Shown: piece after piece, positions 10,937 through 22,135 of the stretch
Layout: every line of letters begins with the position of its first letter
Position numbering within the stretch: position 1 is the stretch's first letter
DNA from: Clostridium sp.
Lineage (GTDB): Bacteria; Bacillota_I; Bacilli_A; RF39; UBA660
Reading direction: 5' to 3'
Length of the DNA stretch: 64,000 nucleotides
NCBI GenBank assembly: GCA_022010095.1
Contig: CP091739.1
Span: 186,001 to 250,000, forward strand
Program-made: the position numbers and the translations under genes
The notes under the pieces: generated by a model
Told to the model about the DNA's origin: nothing
Databases searched by the model: none
Seen by the model: only the letters and a program-made list of their open reading frames with translations

Positions 10937-12846
10937 ATGATAAAAAAAATATATGTATGGAATTATAATACTTTTTAATAATAAGTATTATTTTTAGGCA
11001 TAACTTATTCTAATTACATTGTTACTTCAAATAATCATAGAGGCAGCAGAAATTTATATTGGACAATTAAAGTATTCAATGGAAATAAATGGGAATAATT
11101 CTAATACATTATCAGTACCATCAGGTGAAACAATTATAAATGTAAAAAAATCAATAATTTAAATTCGGTTGACACCTATTATAAGTTGCTTTATTTAAAA
11201 AAATTCTAACTTAAGCATTAAATATTATGAATCAGCTTATGAACTAGATGATACAAATAACATCACTATAATATATGATAAACCAAATAGTTCAATAATA
11301 AACAGTAATTCAAATAATATAAAAATTAAAGATAATAAATAGTAGTACATCATCACAAAATCTTACCTTAAGTGTAAAAGGTGGATATATAACAAATACA
11401 GTGAATGATATAATAACACCATCTACATATAGTGAGATAACTTTTAGCAAATACAAGTACAAATACATATTTTTGCAAGACAAATGATTCATTAACACAA
11501 GGAGCGGAATATATAAATGGACAATTTATATATAAATATATGCAAGATGGACAATTTAATTCAACCTCAACAGCTCGTACTAACTTATGGAAAAATATTG
11601 ATAGTGATGGTTGGGGAGTACAATTAAATGATAAATCAAGTACTGAAGCAGTAACAAGTAAATTATGTACATATATAAATGACAAAGCAACTATATCAAT
11701 GAGTAATATATTTACAAAAAGTCGTTCTAGCAGTATAGATCTAACAAATTTTAACACTCAAAATATTATTGATATGAGTTTTTTTCATTTAGTAATATTT
11801 CAGGAAAAATAACTGGATTAGATAATTTGAATACAAAAAAAATGTTACTAATATGAATGCTATGTTTAATACATGTCCTGCTACAACATTAGACTTAAGC
11901 AGTTTTGATACAAGTAATGTAACAAACATGAAAGCAATGTTTAATGCTGCTGCTAATCTTACAACTATTTATGTAAGTAATAAATTTACAACAAATAATG
12001 TTACATCAAGTAATAGTATGTTCACAAGATGTAAAAAATTAGTAGGAGGTATGGGGACAACGTTTGATTCTACTAGTGAGCTTGATAAAACATATGCTCG
12101 AATAGATGGCGGAGAAGCTAATCCTGGATATTTTACTGATATTGCTGATAAACCATCAACATTTGGAACAGATGATTGGGCTACAATTGTAAGTTCTGTT
12201 AGGAAAGGTAATATTCGTGGATACAAAGTGGGTGAAACAAAAGAAATAGATTTAGGAACAACATATGGAACACATACAATAAGAGTTGCAAACACTTCAA
12301 CTCCAACCGAATGTAGCACATCAGGTTTTTCTCAAACAGCATGTGGATTTGTACTTGAGTTTGCTGATATAATTACAACTCATACTATGAACAACACAAA
12401 TACGAATTCAGGTGGCTGGCCAGTAACCTCAATGAGAACATTCTTAAACAATGATATATATAATTCACTACCAGCGAATTTAAAGAATGGAATCATAGAT
12501 ACAACAACAGTATCAGGTCATGGAGGATTGGATACTACAAATTTCACATCTATCGATAAATTATACTTATTAACGCCAAAAAGAAATATATATAGATTTT
12601 TTTCTGTTGAAGATGATACAGCAAAAAGATTTAACAAGAACACTAGATTATTATGCAACACAAAAGGCAACCATTAGTAATGGTGGGGCAATAAAGAAAA
12701 ACGGAACTAGTGCATCAGATTGGTGGCTTCGTACAGCAGATAATGACACCGAAGATAAATTCTTTTTTGTAAATAGTCGTGGTCGATATGGTTATAACAT
12801 TACTAGTTATAAAGCAGGCGTTTCACCAGCCTTCCGCATCGGTTAA
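10937..12846 (+). CDS. BspA-type surface protein with C-terminal DUF6273 domain
   Basis: Predicted secreted or cell-surface protein of about 630 residues. The N-terminus (MIKKIYVWNYNTFLIISII) holds a membrane anchor or signal. A beta-rich Asn/Ser-rich domain follows, then the module TQGAEYINGQFIYKYMQ to TSKLCTYINDKA shared with the BspA proteins at 30.1 and 59.7 kb. Next come BspA-type (DUF285) leucine-rich repeats of the form LDLSSFDTSNVTNMKAMF. The last 200 residues match DUF6273, with SMRTFLNNDIYNSLP, DWWLRTADNDTEDKFFFV and the ending GVSPAFRIG. Unlike the other two BspA genes it lacks their TasA-like front domain. Breaks are at 10972, 11150, 11200, 11330, 11450, 11780, 11840 and 12600. 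Adhesion or binding is a plausible role, not shown. Confidence 0.8.
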
Positions 12847-12858
12847 TCCAAAATCCTC

Positions 12859-12887
12859 TTTACAACATAAAATCATAGTGCTATAAT
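12859..12887 (+). promoter_or_regulatory. Promoter of the ileS T-box transcript
   Basis: TTTACA (12859-12864), 17-base spacer, TATAAT (12882-12887), with the extended TG at 12879. Confidence 0.8.
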
Positions 12888-12893
12888 GTATTT

Positions 12894-13097
12894 ATTCAAA
12901 ACAAGGGATGAAGACGATATATAATTAAAGTTTATAGAGAACTAGTGCTTGGTGGAAACTAGTAACCATATTATATATAGATCACTTCTGATGTTATCTA
13001 TGGATAAGATAGATACGCATGATTGCGTTAAAATAATGAAGTAAATAAAGGGATGAGTACCGTCATAATGACTCCTTGTACTATTCCTTTTTTTAAT
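12894..13097 (+). promoter_or_regulatory. T-box riboswitch, isoleucine specific
   Basis: Leader between the promoter and ileS. Stem I contains the conserved GGTGGAAAC-type element (12952-12960). The probable specifier codon is ATC (Ile) in TATAGATCACTTCTGATG at about 12977. The T-box sequence is GAGTACCGTC (13053-13062), a variant of the TGGTACCGCG consensus. The terminator stem pairs GGGATGAGTAC with GTACTATTCC (G-U pairs allowed), followed by seven T. Uncharged tRNA-Ile would stabilise the antiterminator and switch on ileS. Confidence 0.88.
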
Positions 13098-13113
13098 TTT
13101 GAAGGAGGAGAAA

Positions 13114-16100
13114 TGAAAAAAAGTTTGAGAATTTAGAAAAAAAGGAACAGTAAATGAAGTAGAAGAAAAAAACAAATACTTAAATGGAAAGAAATGGATA
13201 TTCTAAATAAGACTATTGAAAATAGAAAAGACTGTGAAAACTTTGTTTTCTATGATGGACCTGCTTATGCGAATGGATTTCCAGGAGTACATCATATGCT
13301 TGCTAAAATATTAAAAAGATGCAGTATGCAAGTATAAAACAATGAAAGGATTTAAAGTAGATAGAAAAGTAGGATGGGATACTCATGGTCTTCCAACTGA
13401 AGTTAATGTTGAAAAACTACTTGGATTCAAAGATAAAAAAGATATTGAAGAATATGGTGTAGAGAAGTTTAATGCTGAATGTAAGAGAAATGTTAGAATG
13501 AATGAAAAAGAATTTGTTCGTTTAACTGATAGAATGGGTCAATTTATTGATACTGATAATGCTTATATTACATTTAAAAAAATGAATATATTGAAACTGA
13601 ATGGTGGATTTTAAAGAAATTCTTTGATGCAGGACTTGTATATCATAGTCATAAGATTCTTCCATATTGTCCTAGATGTGGTACAGAACTATCTACTCAT
13701 GAAGTAGCTGAAGGCTATAAAGAAATAGATGTTAATTCAGTAATTGTTCCATTTAAGAAAAAAGATAGCGATGAATACTTCTTAGTATGGACAACAACGC
13801 CATGGACATTAATGGCTAACTTAGCACTTTGTGTTAATCCTGATGAAGAATATGTTAAAGTAGAAAGCATGGGTTATAAATTTATACTTGCTCATGCATT
13901 ATGTGATAAAGTTCTTGGTGATGATTATAAAGTTCTTAAGACATTTAAGGGTAAAGACCTTGAAAATACTGAATATGAACAATTAATGCCATTCTTAAAA
14001 CCAGAAGGTAAAGCATTTTATGTAACATGTGATAATTATGTTACTATGGAAGATGGTACTGGTGTTGTACATATTGCTCCTGCATATGGTGCTGATGATA
14101 ACAATGTATGTAGAAGATATAATATTCCAATGTTAAATCCTGTTGATTTAAGTGGATGCTATACAGAAGGTCCATGGAAAGGTAGACATGTAACTGACAG
14201 TGAACTTGAAATAGAAATAATTAAATGGTTAAAAGAAAATGATAAATTATTTAAAAAGATTAAGATAAGTCATAATTATCCTCATTGTTGGAGATGTAAG
14301 AGCCCACTTATTTATATGGCTAAACCTGCTTGGTATATTAAAGTTAGTGAATATAGAGATAAGATGGTTGAAGCAAATAAACAAGTTAATTGGTATCCTG
14401 ATTATGTAGGAGAAAAGAGATTTGGTAATTGGCTTCTTAATGCTCAAGATTGGGGAATCTCAAGAAGCAGATATTGGGGCTGTCCAATTCCTCTTTGGAC
14501 TTGTGAATGTGGTCATATGGAAATGATAGGTTCTATAGATGAACTTGTAAATAAATCTATTGAAAAGATAGATCATGATATAGATTTACATAAACCATAT
14601 GTAGATAATGTACATATTAAATGTGAAAAAAATGTGGTAAAAGCTATGAATCGTATTCCTGATGTAATAGATGTTTGGTTCGATAGTGGTGCTGTTCCAT
14701 TTGCTCAATATCATTATCCATTTGAAAATAAAGAATACTTTGAAACACATTTTCCAGCTGACTTTATTGCTGAAGGACTTGATCAAACAAGAGGATGGTT
14801 CTATTCATTAATGGCAATATCAGTATTCTTAACAGGTAAAAGCTCCTTATAAAAAAATGTACTTGTTAATGATTTATTACTTGATAAGAATGGTCAAAAG
14901 ATGCATAAATCAAAAGGTAATGCAGTTGAACCATTTACTATTATAGAAAAATATGGTGCTGATGCAGTACGTTGGTATATGCTATATACTAGTCCAGTAT
15001 GGACTCCACTTAAGTTTGATGAAGATGGTGTTAAAGATGTAAGTTCTAAATTTATAAATACACTTAAAAATACATATACATTCTTTGAAATGTATGCTAA
15101 TACTGATAATGTTGATCCAAGAGAATTTGAAGTAGCGTATGAAAATCTTGAAGACATAGACAAATGGTTACTATCTAAATATAATAACTTAGTTAAAAAT
15201 GTAACTAATTATATGGATAAATATGATCTAAATAAAACAGTTCACCTAATTCAAGACTTTGTATGTGATGACTTAAGTAATTGGTATATAAGACGTAATA
15301 GACGTAGATTCTGGGGAAGTGAACTTGATAATTCTAAGAAAGCAGTATATAAGACTACTTATGAAGTTTTAGTTGGTTTATGCAAGATGATTTGTCCTAT
15401 CGCACCATTTATAAGTGAAGAAATTTATACTAAACTTACAGGTGAAGAATCAGTTAACTTAAGTGATTATCCAGTATGTGATGAAAGTATGATAAATGAA
15501 TCACTTGAAGAAAAGATGGATTTAGTAATTGAATTAATTAGTTATGCTAGAAATATTCGTGAAGAAGCTAAAATTAAAGTTCGTCAACCAATAAGTGAAG
15601 TTATATTTGAAGAAAAAAATATAAAGAAAAAAATAGGCAAATTTGAAAGTTTATTTAAAGAAGAACTTAATGTTAAAAAAATGTTAACTGGACAAATGAT
15701 TTATCTAAATATTTAACTGTTACATATAAACCTAACTTTAAAAGAGGTAGGTAAGGTATTTGGAAGTGATATTAAAGCATTTGGTGAATACTTAAGTAAT
15801 ATTACTGAAGATGATAGTAAGAACCTTGAAAGTGGTGAACTTACTATTAAATTAAATGATAAAGAATATGAAATAACACCTAATTATGTAATTAAAACAA
15901 TTAATTCTAAAGATGGATATAAAGCAGTAATGTTAAATTATAAGACTGTTATTATAAATACTACTTTAGATAAAAGATTTAACAAATGAAGGTATTGCTA
16001 GAGAAATAGTATCAAAAAGTACAAAACTTAAGAAAAAAACAAGTGGATTTGATATTGCTGATAGAATAGATATGATATATAGTGCTTCAAAAGAAGTAGT

Positions 16101-16236
16101 TGATGCGGTTAATGAATTCAAAGAATATATCATGGATGAAGTACTTGCTTTAACTTTAGAAGAAAGTAATAAGGCTGAAACTGAATTTAAGATAAATGAT
16201 TATGATATGAAAGTATCAATTAAACAAGTAAAATAA
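13114..16236 (+). CDS. ileS: Isoleucyl-tRNA synthetase
   Basis: Class Ia synthetase charging tRNA-Ile, with editing of valine. The start ATG 13114 follows GAAGGAGGAG, and the corrected N-terminus is MKKFENLEKKGTVNEVEEK. The nucleotide-binding motif is FYDGPAYANGFPGVHHMLA (HIGH equivalent), with the KMSKS loop as KMHKSKGN at about 14900. The editing domain shows WTTTPWTL, and the tRNA-binding cysteines appear in CPRCGTEL and CWRCKSPL. DWGISRSRYWGCPIP and GLDQTRGWFYSL are typical. At about 1030 residues it is the length of the long bacterial/eukaryal-like type. Frame breaks lie at 13120, 13165, 13320, 13576, 14850, 15700 and 15970. A strong terminator follows. Confidence 0.97.
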
Positions 16237-16260
16237 TGACTCATTTGAGTCATTTTTTTG
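16236..16260 (+). terminator. Terminator after ileS
   Basis: AATGACTCA pairs perfectly with TGAGTCATT, followed by a T tract, overlapping the stop codon. Confidence 0.9.
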
Positions 16261-16311
16261 CTTGCAAAAAAATATCTCATTAATTATATACTTGTTATAG
16301 TAGGTGAGAAT

Positions 16312-17356
16312 ATGAAAAAGGTATTGATATTTTTATTGACATTTTTTATAGGATTAGTTTGTGTGAATGCAGAAAGCCTAAAATGTACATATAGTGTTGG
16401 TGCTGCAAAATATGTGGTCACTTATAAAACTGGCGATAGTGGCTTAACAAAAAGTGTTACGGCTGATAATTCTATGGTGGCAACTACAGTTAAAATTAAT
16501 AGTGATTTTGTTTTATCAAATTTTAGAGATGAAAATGGAAACCTTAAATGTTTATCTGAGGTATTTGCATCTGAAGCACCAAGTGTTAGCGGTAGGAATA
16601 TGAATTATAATTTGACAACGATAAAGAAAAATGTGACAGTGGATGATAAGCCGTTGCAATATAATCTTATAGAATCTGAAAGTGAAGTGGTGAATGATCC
16701 TAAAGATCCTGATGAACCAAAAGATAAGATAATAAGTTGTAATATAACTGATGGTGATATTAAGATTGTTGTATCATTTAATGTTACACAAAAATAAGAT
16801 TGTTAGTTATGAAGCACCAGGTGGATATACAGTAAGTAATAGTATATTAAAACCAGAAGATTTTAAAAATGGTCAATGTCCTGAAAAAGGAAGATTTAAA
16901 ATAGTATGTACTACTCGTGGCGGAAAATATTGTGCAATAAATGATTTAATGGGTGAAACAATTGATGAGCCTACCACTGAGCCAAATGCTAGTGAAATTG
17001 AAGATCAAAATCATCATACCCCTGGAAATAGTAACCTAGGTGCAGGATTAAAACCACCATCAAAAGTAGGATTTGGAGAAGGCGGAGATTCATGTAGTGC
17101 TGTACTTGGCCCAACACTAACAGCACTTGTTAAAGAAGCAGTAAAATGGGTAAGAATAGCCGGTGCGATAATAGCAATAGTAAATGGTATGCTAAAACTT
17201 ATACCAGCAATTATGTCAAAGGATGCTGAAGCACTTAGTAAAGCTGCTAGAACATGTGTAATTATGGCAATAATATTAGTCTTTTGTGCGTTGTTCCCAT
17301 GGCTACTAAATCTTATCGGCTCAATATTTAAATGGGATGTGTCTTGTATAGTATAA
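16312..17356 (+). CDS. Secreted variable-N / constant-C protein, copy 1
   Basis: The start ATG 16312 follows TAGGTGAG and gives a clear signal peptide (KKVLIFLLTFFIGLVCVNA). The extracellular part (about 240 residues) is Cys-containing and beta-rich (LKCTYSVGAAKYVVTY, ISCNITDGDIKIVVSF, then GQCPEKGRFKIVCTTRGGKY), so a pair of similar subdomains is likely. The last 105 residues are nearly identical in the next two genes: a Gly/Pro-rich linker (GLKPPSKVGFGEGGDSC), a first membrane helix (VRIAGAIIAIVNGMLKLIPA), a short charged loop (MSKDAEALSKAART), a second helix and the ending FKWDVSC. Two helices around a charged loop recall VirB2/TrbC-type pilins, which is inference. One frame break lies at 16788-16795. 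Confidence 0.75.
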
Positions 17357-17373
17357 AAAAATAAATTAAAAAT

Positions 17374-17417
17374 AAGTCTGACAGACTTGTTTTTTTCTAT
17401 CAAAAAAATTGTATACT
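17374..17417 (+). promoter_or_regulatory. Terminator-promoter cassette between copies 1 and 2
   Basis: AAGTCT-GAC-AGACTT plus a T tract ends copy 1. The same bases supply a TTGTTT -35 (17387-17392) for a TATACT -10 (17412-17417) of copy 2. The apparent spacer of 19 contains a 7T and a 7A run that may be overlong. The same block recurs after copy 2. Confidence 0.6.
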
Positions 17418-17436
17418 AATTATAGTAGGTGAGAAT

Positions 17437-18779
17437 GTGAAAAAAAGGTAATTACGCTTTTTATTGATATTTTTTTATAGGAATAATAAAAAAATGCAAA
17501 GCAGACAATTTTTAATTGGAATGATTTTTAGTTCAATTGCTTGTAATTATGATTTAACTTATAGTATAAGTCAAATGGATAAAAAAACAGAAAATATTCA
17601 AGATATAGCCGATCTTGGTGAAGTACAAGTTAAAATTGATGGATATAATACTGATAATCCCACTGTGACAATATGGGTGCAATGTAAAGATTGTGAAAAA
17701 AATGACAAACGTAGTGGTTATATAAAGTATACAGGTCCTACCAACGATTATAAGAACAGTGATGATTATGTCCAACAATTGAGATTTTTTACTTTAGATG
17801 GAAAATCAAAGTTTGTAGATAATTTTAATAAGACACATAATTGTCCAGATTTATTTGTTAATAATACGGAAAACAGTTTTGATGTTGAATTTACAAAATT
17901 AGATCCTCTTCACGCAGATACAGCTTGGAAAAATAGCGTATCAAGTACATTAGTTAGTGAAGATGGTGAAAAAAATTCTTTACTTTAGAAAAAAATATTT
18001 AAAAAAATATAAAAACAATAATAAAAAAATGTAGAGCCAAAAAAACCTAAAGAGTGTTCATATAGAACACCTCTTCAATTATATAATAGAGAATTTAATA
18101 TAAAATTGATAACATATTACGATGAAGCTTCAGGCAAAGAAAGTGGTTATGCTTTTTGAATTTAATGGTAATAAAAGCGAAATATTTCATGATTTTTAGT
18201 AATGATGTAACTGTTAATCTTGGTACAGGTATTGATGGTCTTATGACTATTCCAGCTAGTCAACTAGATAAAATGTTTATTAAGGGTGAAGATTGTTTGG
18301 ATGATACAAAGTTATTTGATTATTTAGATGCACCCTTAGCAACAATGGGTGTATATAAAATGACAACTGATGAAAAAGAGGCAAAAGATAATGGTCTTAA
18401 TGGTGAATATAATCAAACTAAAAAACCTTTACCACAAACAAGAAATGGTAAAAGTAATACTGGAGCTAGTCTTAAAGCTCCAAACTTGACTGGATTTGGA
18501 AATACTGGAGATTCTTGTAGTGCTGTACTTGGCCCAACACTAACAGCACTTGTTAAAGAAGCAGTAAAATGGGTAAGAATAGCCGGTGCGATAATAGCAA
18601 TAGTAAATGGTATGTTAAAACTTATACCAGCAATTATGTCAAAAGATGCTGAAGCACTTAGTAAAGCTGCTAGAACATGTGTAACTATGGCAATAATATT
18701 AGTCTTTTGTGCGTTGTTCCCATGGTTATTAAATCTTATTGGTTCAATATTTAAATGGGATGTGTCTTGTATAGTATAA
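17437..18779 (+). CDS. Secreted variable-N / constant-C protein, copy 2
   Basis: The start is GTG 17437 in the exact position of the ATG in copies 1 and 3 (TAGGTGAGAATGTG), giving a signal peptide after correction (KKVITL..LIFFIGIIK). The extracellular domain differs from copy 1 in sequence: FNWNDFSSIACNYDLTYSIS, then WVQCKDCEKNDKRSGY, CPDLFVNN and KECSYRTPLQLYNREF. It then joins the same linker and two-helix tail from about 18510 (GDSCSAVLGPTL to the ending SCIV). Over the last 265 bases I count about nine mismatches to copy 1, with the downstream non-coding block essentially identical, so the 3' part was duplicated or converted recently. Breaks lie at 17443, 17470, 17990-18030 and 18150. 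Confidence 0.75.
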
Positions 18780-18796
18780 AAAAATAAATTAAAAAT

Positions 18797-18840
18797 AAGT
18801 CTGACAGACTTGTTTTTTTCTATCAAAAAAATTGTATACT
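18797..18840 (+). promoter_or_regulatory. Terminator-promoter cassette between copies 2 and 3
   Basis: Base-for-base repeat of the block at 17374: AAGTCT-GAC-AGACTT, T tract, then TTGTATACT just before the GTAGGTGAGAA ribosome site of copy 3. Confidence 0.6.
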
Positions 18841-18859
18841 AATTATAGTAGGTGAGAAT

Positions 18860-20243
18860 ATGAAAAAGGGTAATTACGTTTTTTTATTAATTTTTTATAG
18901 GGATAATTTGTGTTAGCGCAACAGAATATCAATGTAAATATAAAAATATCATTTACAGATAAAAATAATAAAACGTATACTGATACCATAACCTTTTATC
19001 TTGATTCTGAAAAAGGTGTGCAAGAGAAGTTTACGATAGATAGTACTGGTGTCACTAGTACGATAACAAGTGGAGATGGTGGTGATGGAGCTGGCAAAAT
19101 ATTTAATGATAAATTTTTGCATTTTGATTCATTCACTACAATAAAAAATGTATTTAGTGATAAAAATACTTGTCCAAGTAGCAATGAGATTGGTAAACTA
19201 ACGTTTAAATGTAATCTAGATGATAATCTTTCACCTTCAGATTATAATCGCTGTTATATACTTGAAACATCACGTATTCCCGCTGATAAAACTACACTAA
19301 ATTCAGGAAAATTTGAAAAAGTTGATTCAGGTAATGATACAGGTGAAAATGGTGAAAAGTGCTATTGCTGTGGTAGTTCATCTAGAGGATGTACTTATAT
19401 CTGGACGAATAAGCCAGGAACAGAATGTACATTAGTAAATAAATCTCAAGATCAATGTAAAGGCACAACATCTGATGAAGAAAAGAATGCTTATAAAACA
19501 TGTGGAGAACCATTTGTAATTTCACCCTGGGGCGATGATGTTGCTTCTGATTATGAAGGATACTCATATAGCGCCCAATATTTTTATGGAAAATGGTAAA
19601 AAAAATGGGTAAAATTAACTCCAATTAAAGGCTCCGCAACAAAAGAAGATGAATCAATTATTATAGAACTTCAAAGTGAAGCGGGTGGTGTAACTTATGT
19701 CGATAATTTTGCTAATTCAGGTGGAAGACGATTAAAAATTGAATCGTTTGATAAATGTGAGGATGTTGGTAGAATACAAACTTGTGATGTTGATGAAGGA
19801 ACAGGCGGAAAAATATTGTATGTTGGAAAAAATTGTGAAAATGATGACAATGGAGATTCTGACACAAAAAATGATACAGAAACAAAAAGATGAATATGAA
19901 AAAGAACTATGAAAGTAAACATCCAGGTGCTACATTAAAGCCACCATCAAAAGTAGGATTTGGAGAAGGCGGAGATTCATGTAGTGAAGTACTTGGCCCA
20001 ACACTAACAGCATTTGTAAAAGAAGCAGTAAAATGGGTAAGAATAGCCGGTGCGATAATAGCAATAGTAAATGGTATGTTAAAACTTATACCAGCGATAA
20101 TGTCAAAAGATGCAGAAGCACTTAATAAAGCGTTTAAAACGTGTATAATAATGGCAATAATATTAGTATTCTGTGTACTATTTGATTGGCTACTTGAATT
20201 AATTGGAAGCATATTTAAATGGGATGTTTCTTGCGTTATATAG
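18860..20243 (+). CDS. Secreted variable-N / constant-C protein, copy 3
   Basis: The start is ATG 18860 behind the same TAGGTGAG site. The corrected signal peptide ends ICVSA, and the mature protein starts TEYQCKYKN. The variable region (about 330 residues) is the richest in Cys: CPSSNEIGKLTFKCNLDD, EKCYCCGSSSRGCTYIW, then CKGTTSDEEKNAYKTCGEPF, and an acidic stretch before the linker GATLKPPSKVGFGEGGDSC. The constant tail (20000-20243) is slightly diverged: EVLGPTLTAF, ALNKAFKTCII and DWLLELIGS. Breaks are at 18870, 18895, 18945, 19598 and 19890. It ends at a bidirectional terminator facing the mTERF-like operon. Confidence 0.75.
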
Positions 20244-20257
20244 ATACATAGAAAATA

Positions 20258-20292
20258 AAAAAAGTTCACATTGTATTTGTGAACTTTTTAAA
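20258..20292. terminator. Bidirectional terminator between convergent operons
   Basis: AAAAAGTTCACA pairs with TGTGAACTTTTT across a seven-base loop, giving T tracts on both strands. It serves copy 3 (plus) and the last mTERF-like gene (minus), whose stop codon lies in the stem. Confidence 0.9.
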
Positions 20293-22135
20293 TGTCATTA
20301 AATAATATTGGATTAGAATCAAGATCATCAATAATATCTTCTAAGTCTTCATTTTTTTAAGTCTTTCAATAATATTTTTTTCTAAATCTTTATAATCAAT
20401 ATTCAATATATATGGATTAGAATCAAATAAAAATATTTAATAGGGTAAATCCATATGATTTAAGTTTAGTAATAAGTTTTTAAGATAGACTCAGTAGGAG
20501 TAATTAAAAAAATTCAGGATTACTTCGATTATATTAGATATTTCTGTGTCACTACACCCAACCATTTTTTTAATATTGCTTCTTTTTCTATAACTTCACT
20601 ATCACTTATATTTATAATAGATGGAACGATATCTAACATACATTTAATTGTATCCTCACATAAACCTAAATTATATATTTCTTTCATTATTTTTTTCACC
20701 TCATCATTGTAATTATACATATTTAATAAAAGCTTCTTTACTTATACCATGTAATCTTTCAAATAGCTTGTTATTACAAAACAATTTATATGAACTTTTT
20801 TCATCAATAACAATACCTTTTTTTCTGTTAAAAATCTATATCTAGCATATACTAAATTAAGACTTAGCATTAACTTAATAGGCTTCATTGCTATATGTAT
20901 TCCAATAGAATTATAGTATTTTTAATTTTTTTCCTTTTAAATTATCCGCTGAATAAGCCATGACAGCAGGAATTACTTCAAATATATATAATATTTCATC
21001 ATATGTATAACCATATTCTAAAAAAATATTTATTTTTATTTTTTTAATGTTATCTATTGATATACTAAGTACAGATGGAAAATTTATTATCATTTTAATA
21101 ACTACATCTTTTGTAAAGCCAAGAGCAATCATATCATTTATCTTATTTTTAACATTATCTATAGAATAACAAAATATATTAGGCAGTCTTTTAGAAATTT
21201 TAATTATATCTTTCTTACTATAACCAAGTTCTATAAGTGCATTTATTTTTATTATTTATATTATCTATAGACATACAAAGTATTATTGAATGTTTTAATA
21301 TTAATGTATGTAATTCTTCATCTGTAAATCCTATATCAAGAAAAATTATTAATTTTATCATTTAATGAGTTAGGTGATAAATCTGCAAGTGTAGGATTTC
21401 TTTTTTTAACATATTAGTAGCTTCATTTTCTGTATATCCAAGTAGCATTAAATAATTTATCATACCATAATATTTTTGTACTCATATTTTTCTTCTAATG
21501 GTTTAGTTGTTCTACTATTTTGAACTCTTTTTTTATTACCTTTATATGGATACATACTTATTAATTCTTCACTAGATACATTATATTTTTGAAATTGTTT
21601 ACTATGCATAAATAATTTACGATAACTTTTTTTCATCAATAGTTATTCCTTTTTCTTTTTAAAAAAACATATATCTTGCATAAATCAAACTTAAACTTGT
21701 CATTAAATAACTTGTATCTTTGATAAGTACATCATGTAATCCAATGCTATTATAAAATTCTATTTTTTCTCTTATATATTCTAATGACATATTAAGGATA
21801 GCTGGATAATTAACAATAATTGCTTTTACTTCTTCATAAGTATATCCAAGACTTATTAAATTATTAAATTTAGTTTTGATACTGTCTTGTTTATAACAAT
21901 ATATTTGAGGACATATAGTTGTTATTGATATAGTTTCAATTCTGCTAAATCCTAAACTTAATAAATGATTAAATTTATCTATTATACTTTTTATTTGAAT
22001 ATGTAGCTATAATATTAGTTTTTTTCTATTAATTTTTTTAATATATTTTCTATAGAATAACCAAGTGATAATAATGTATTTATTTTTTTCATTAGTATAA
22101 CCCATATCGTTTAATTTCTTATATTCTTCTTTCAT
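20288..22135 (-). CDS. mTERF-like helical-repeat protein C
   Basis: The last of three tandem relatives. The start ATG 22135 overlaps the stop of the previous gene (ATGA). After correction about 600 residues remain. Two arrays of roughly 35-residue repeats follow the pattern LxxLGYTxxEVxxMIxxFPxILxxSIDNIxxKI, for example IALGFTKDVVIKMIINFPS and YGYTYDEILYIFEVIPAVMA. Each array is closed by a cap module: LMTSLSLIYARYMFFKKKGI then KLFMHSKQFQKYNVSSEELI (about 21730-21560), and LMLSLNLVYARYRF (about 20860). A further 140-residue tail with NISDSEVIEKEAILKK ends NPILFNDI. The repeat resembles the mTERF fold, helical triplets that wrap nucleic acid. No signal peptide is seen. The function here is unknown. 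Confidence 0.7.

Larger units (their letters stand above)
17097..20243 (+). repeat. Three copies of a conserved 3' gene module (two-helix tail)
   Basis: The module occurs at about 17097-17356, 18520-18779 and 19984-20243. Copies 1 and 2 share the tail, the terminator and the next promoter; copy 3 shares the tail with more changes. The N-terminal coding parts share only the signal peptide and general Cys-rich style. Confidence 0.85.

Noticed and set aside
17014-17403. Long minus-strand frames opposite the constant C-terminal module (also at 18413 and 19907)
   Set aside because: They recur only because the plus-strand module is repeated; they have Ser/Ile-rich shadow composition and no start signals.
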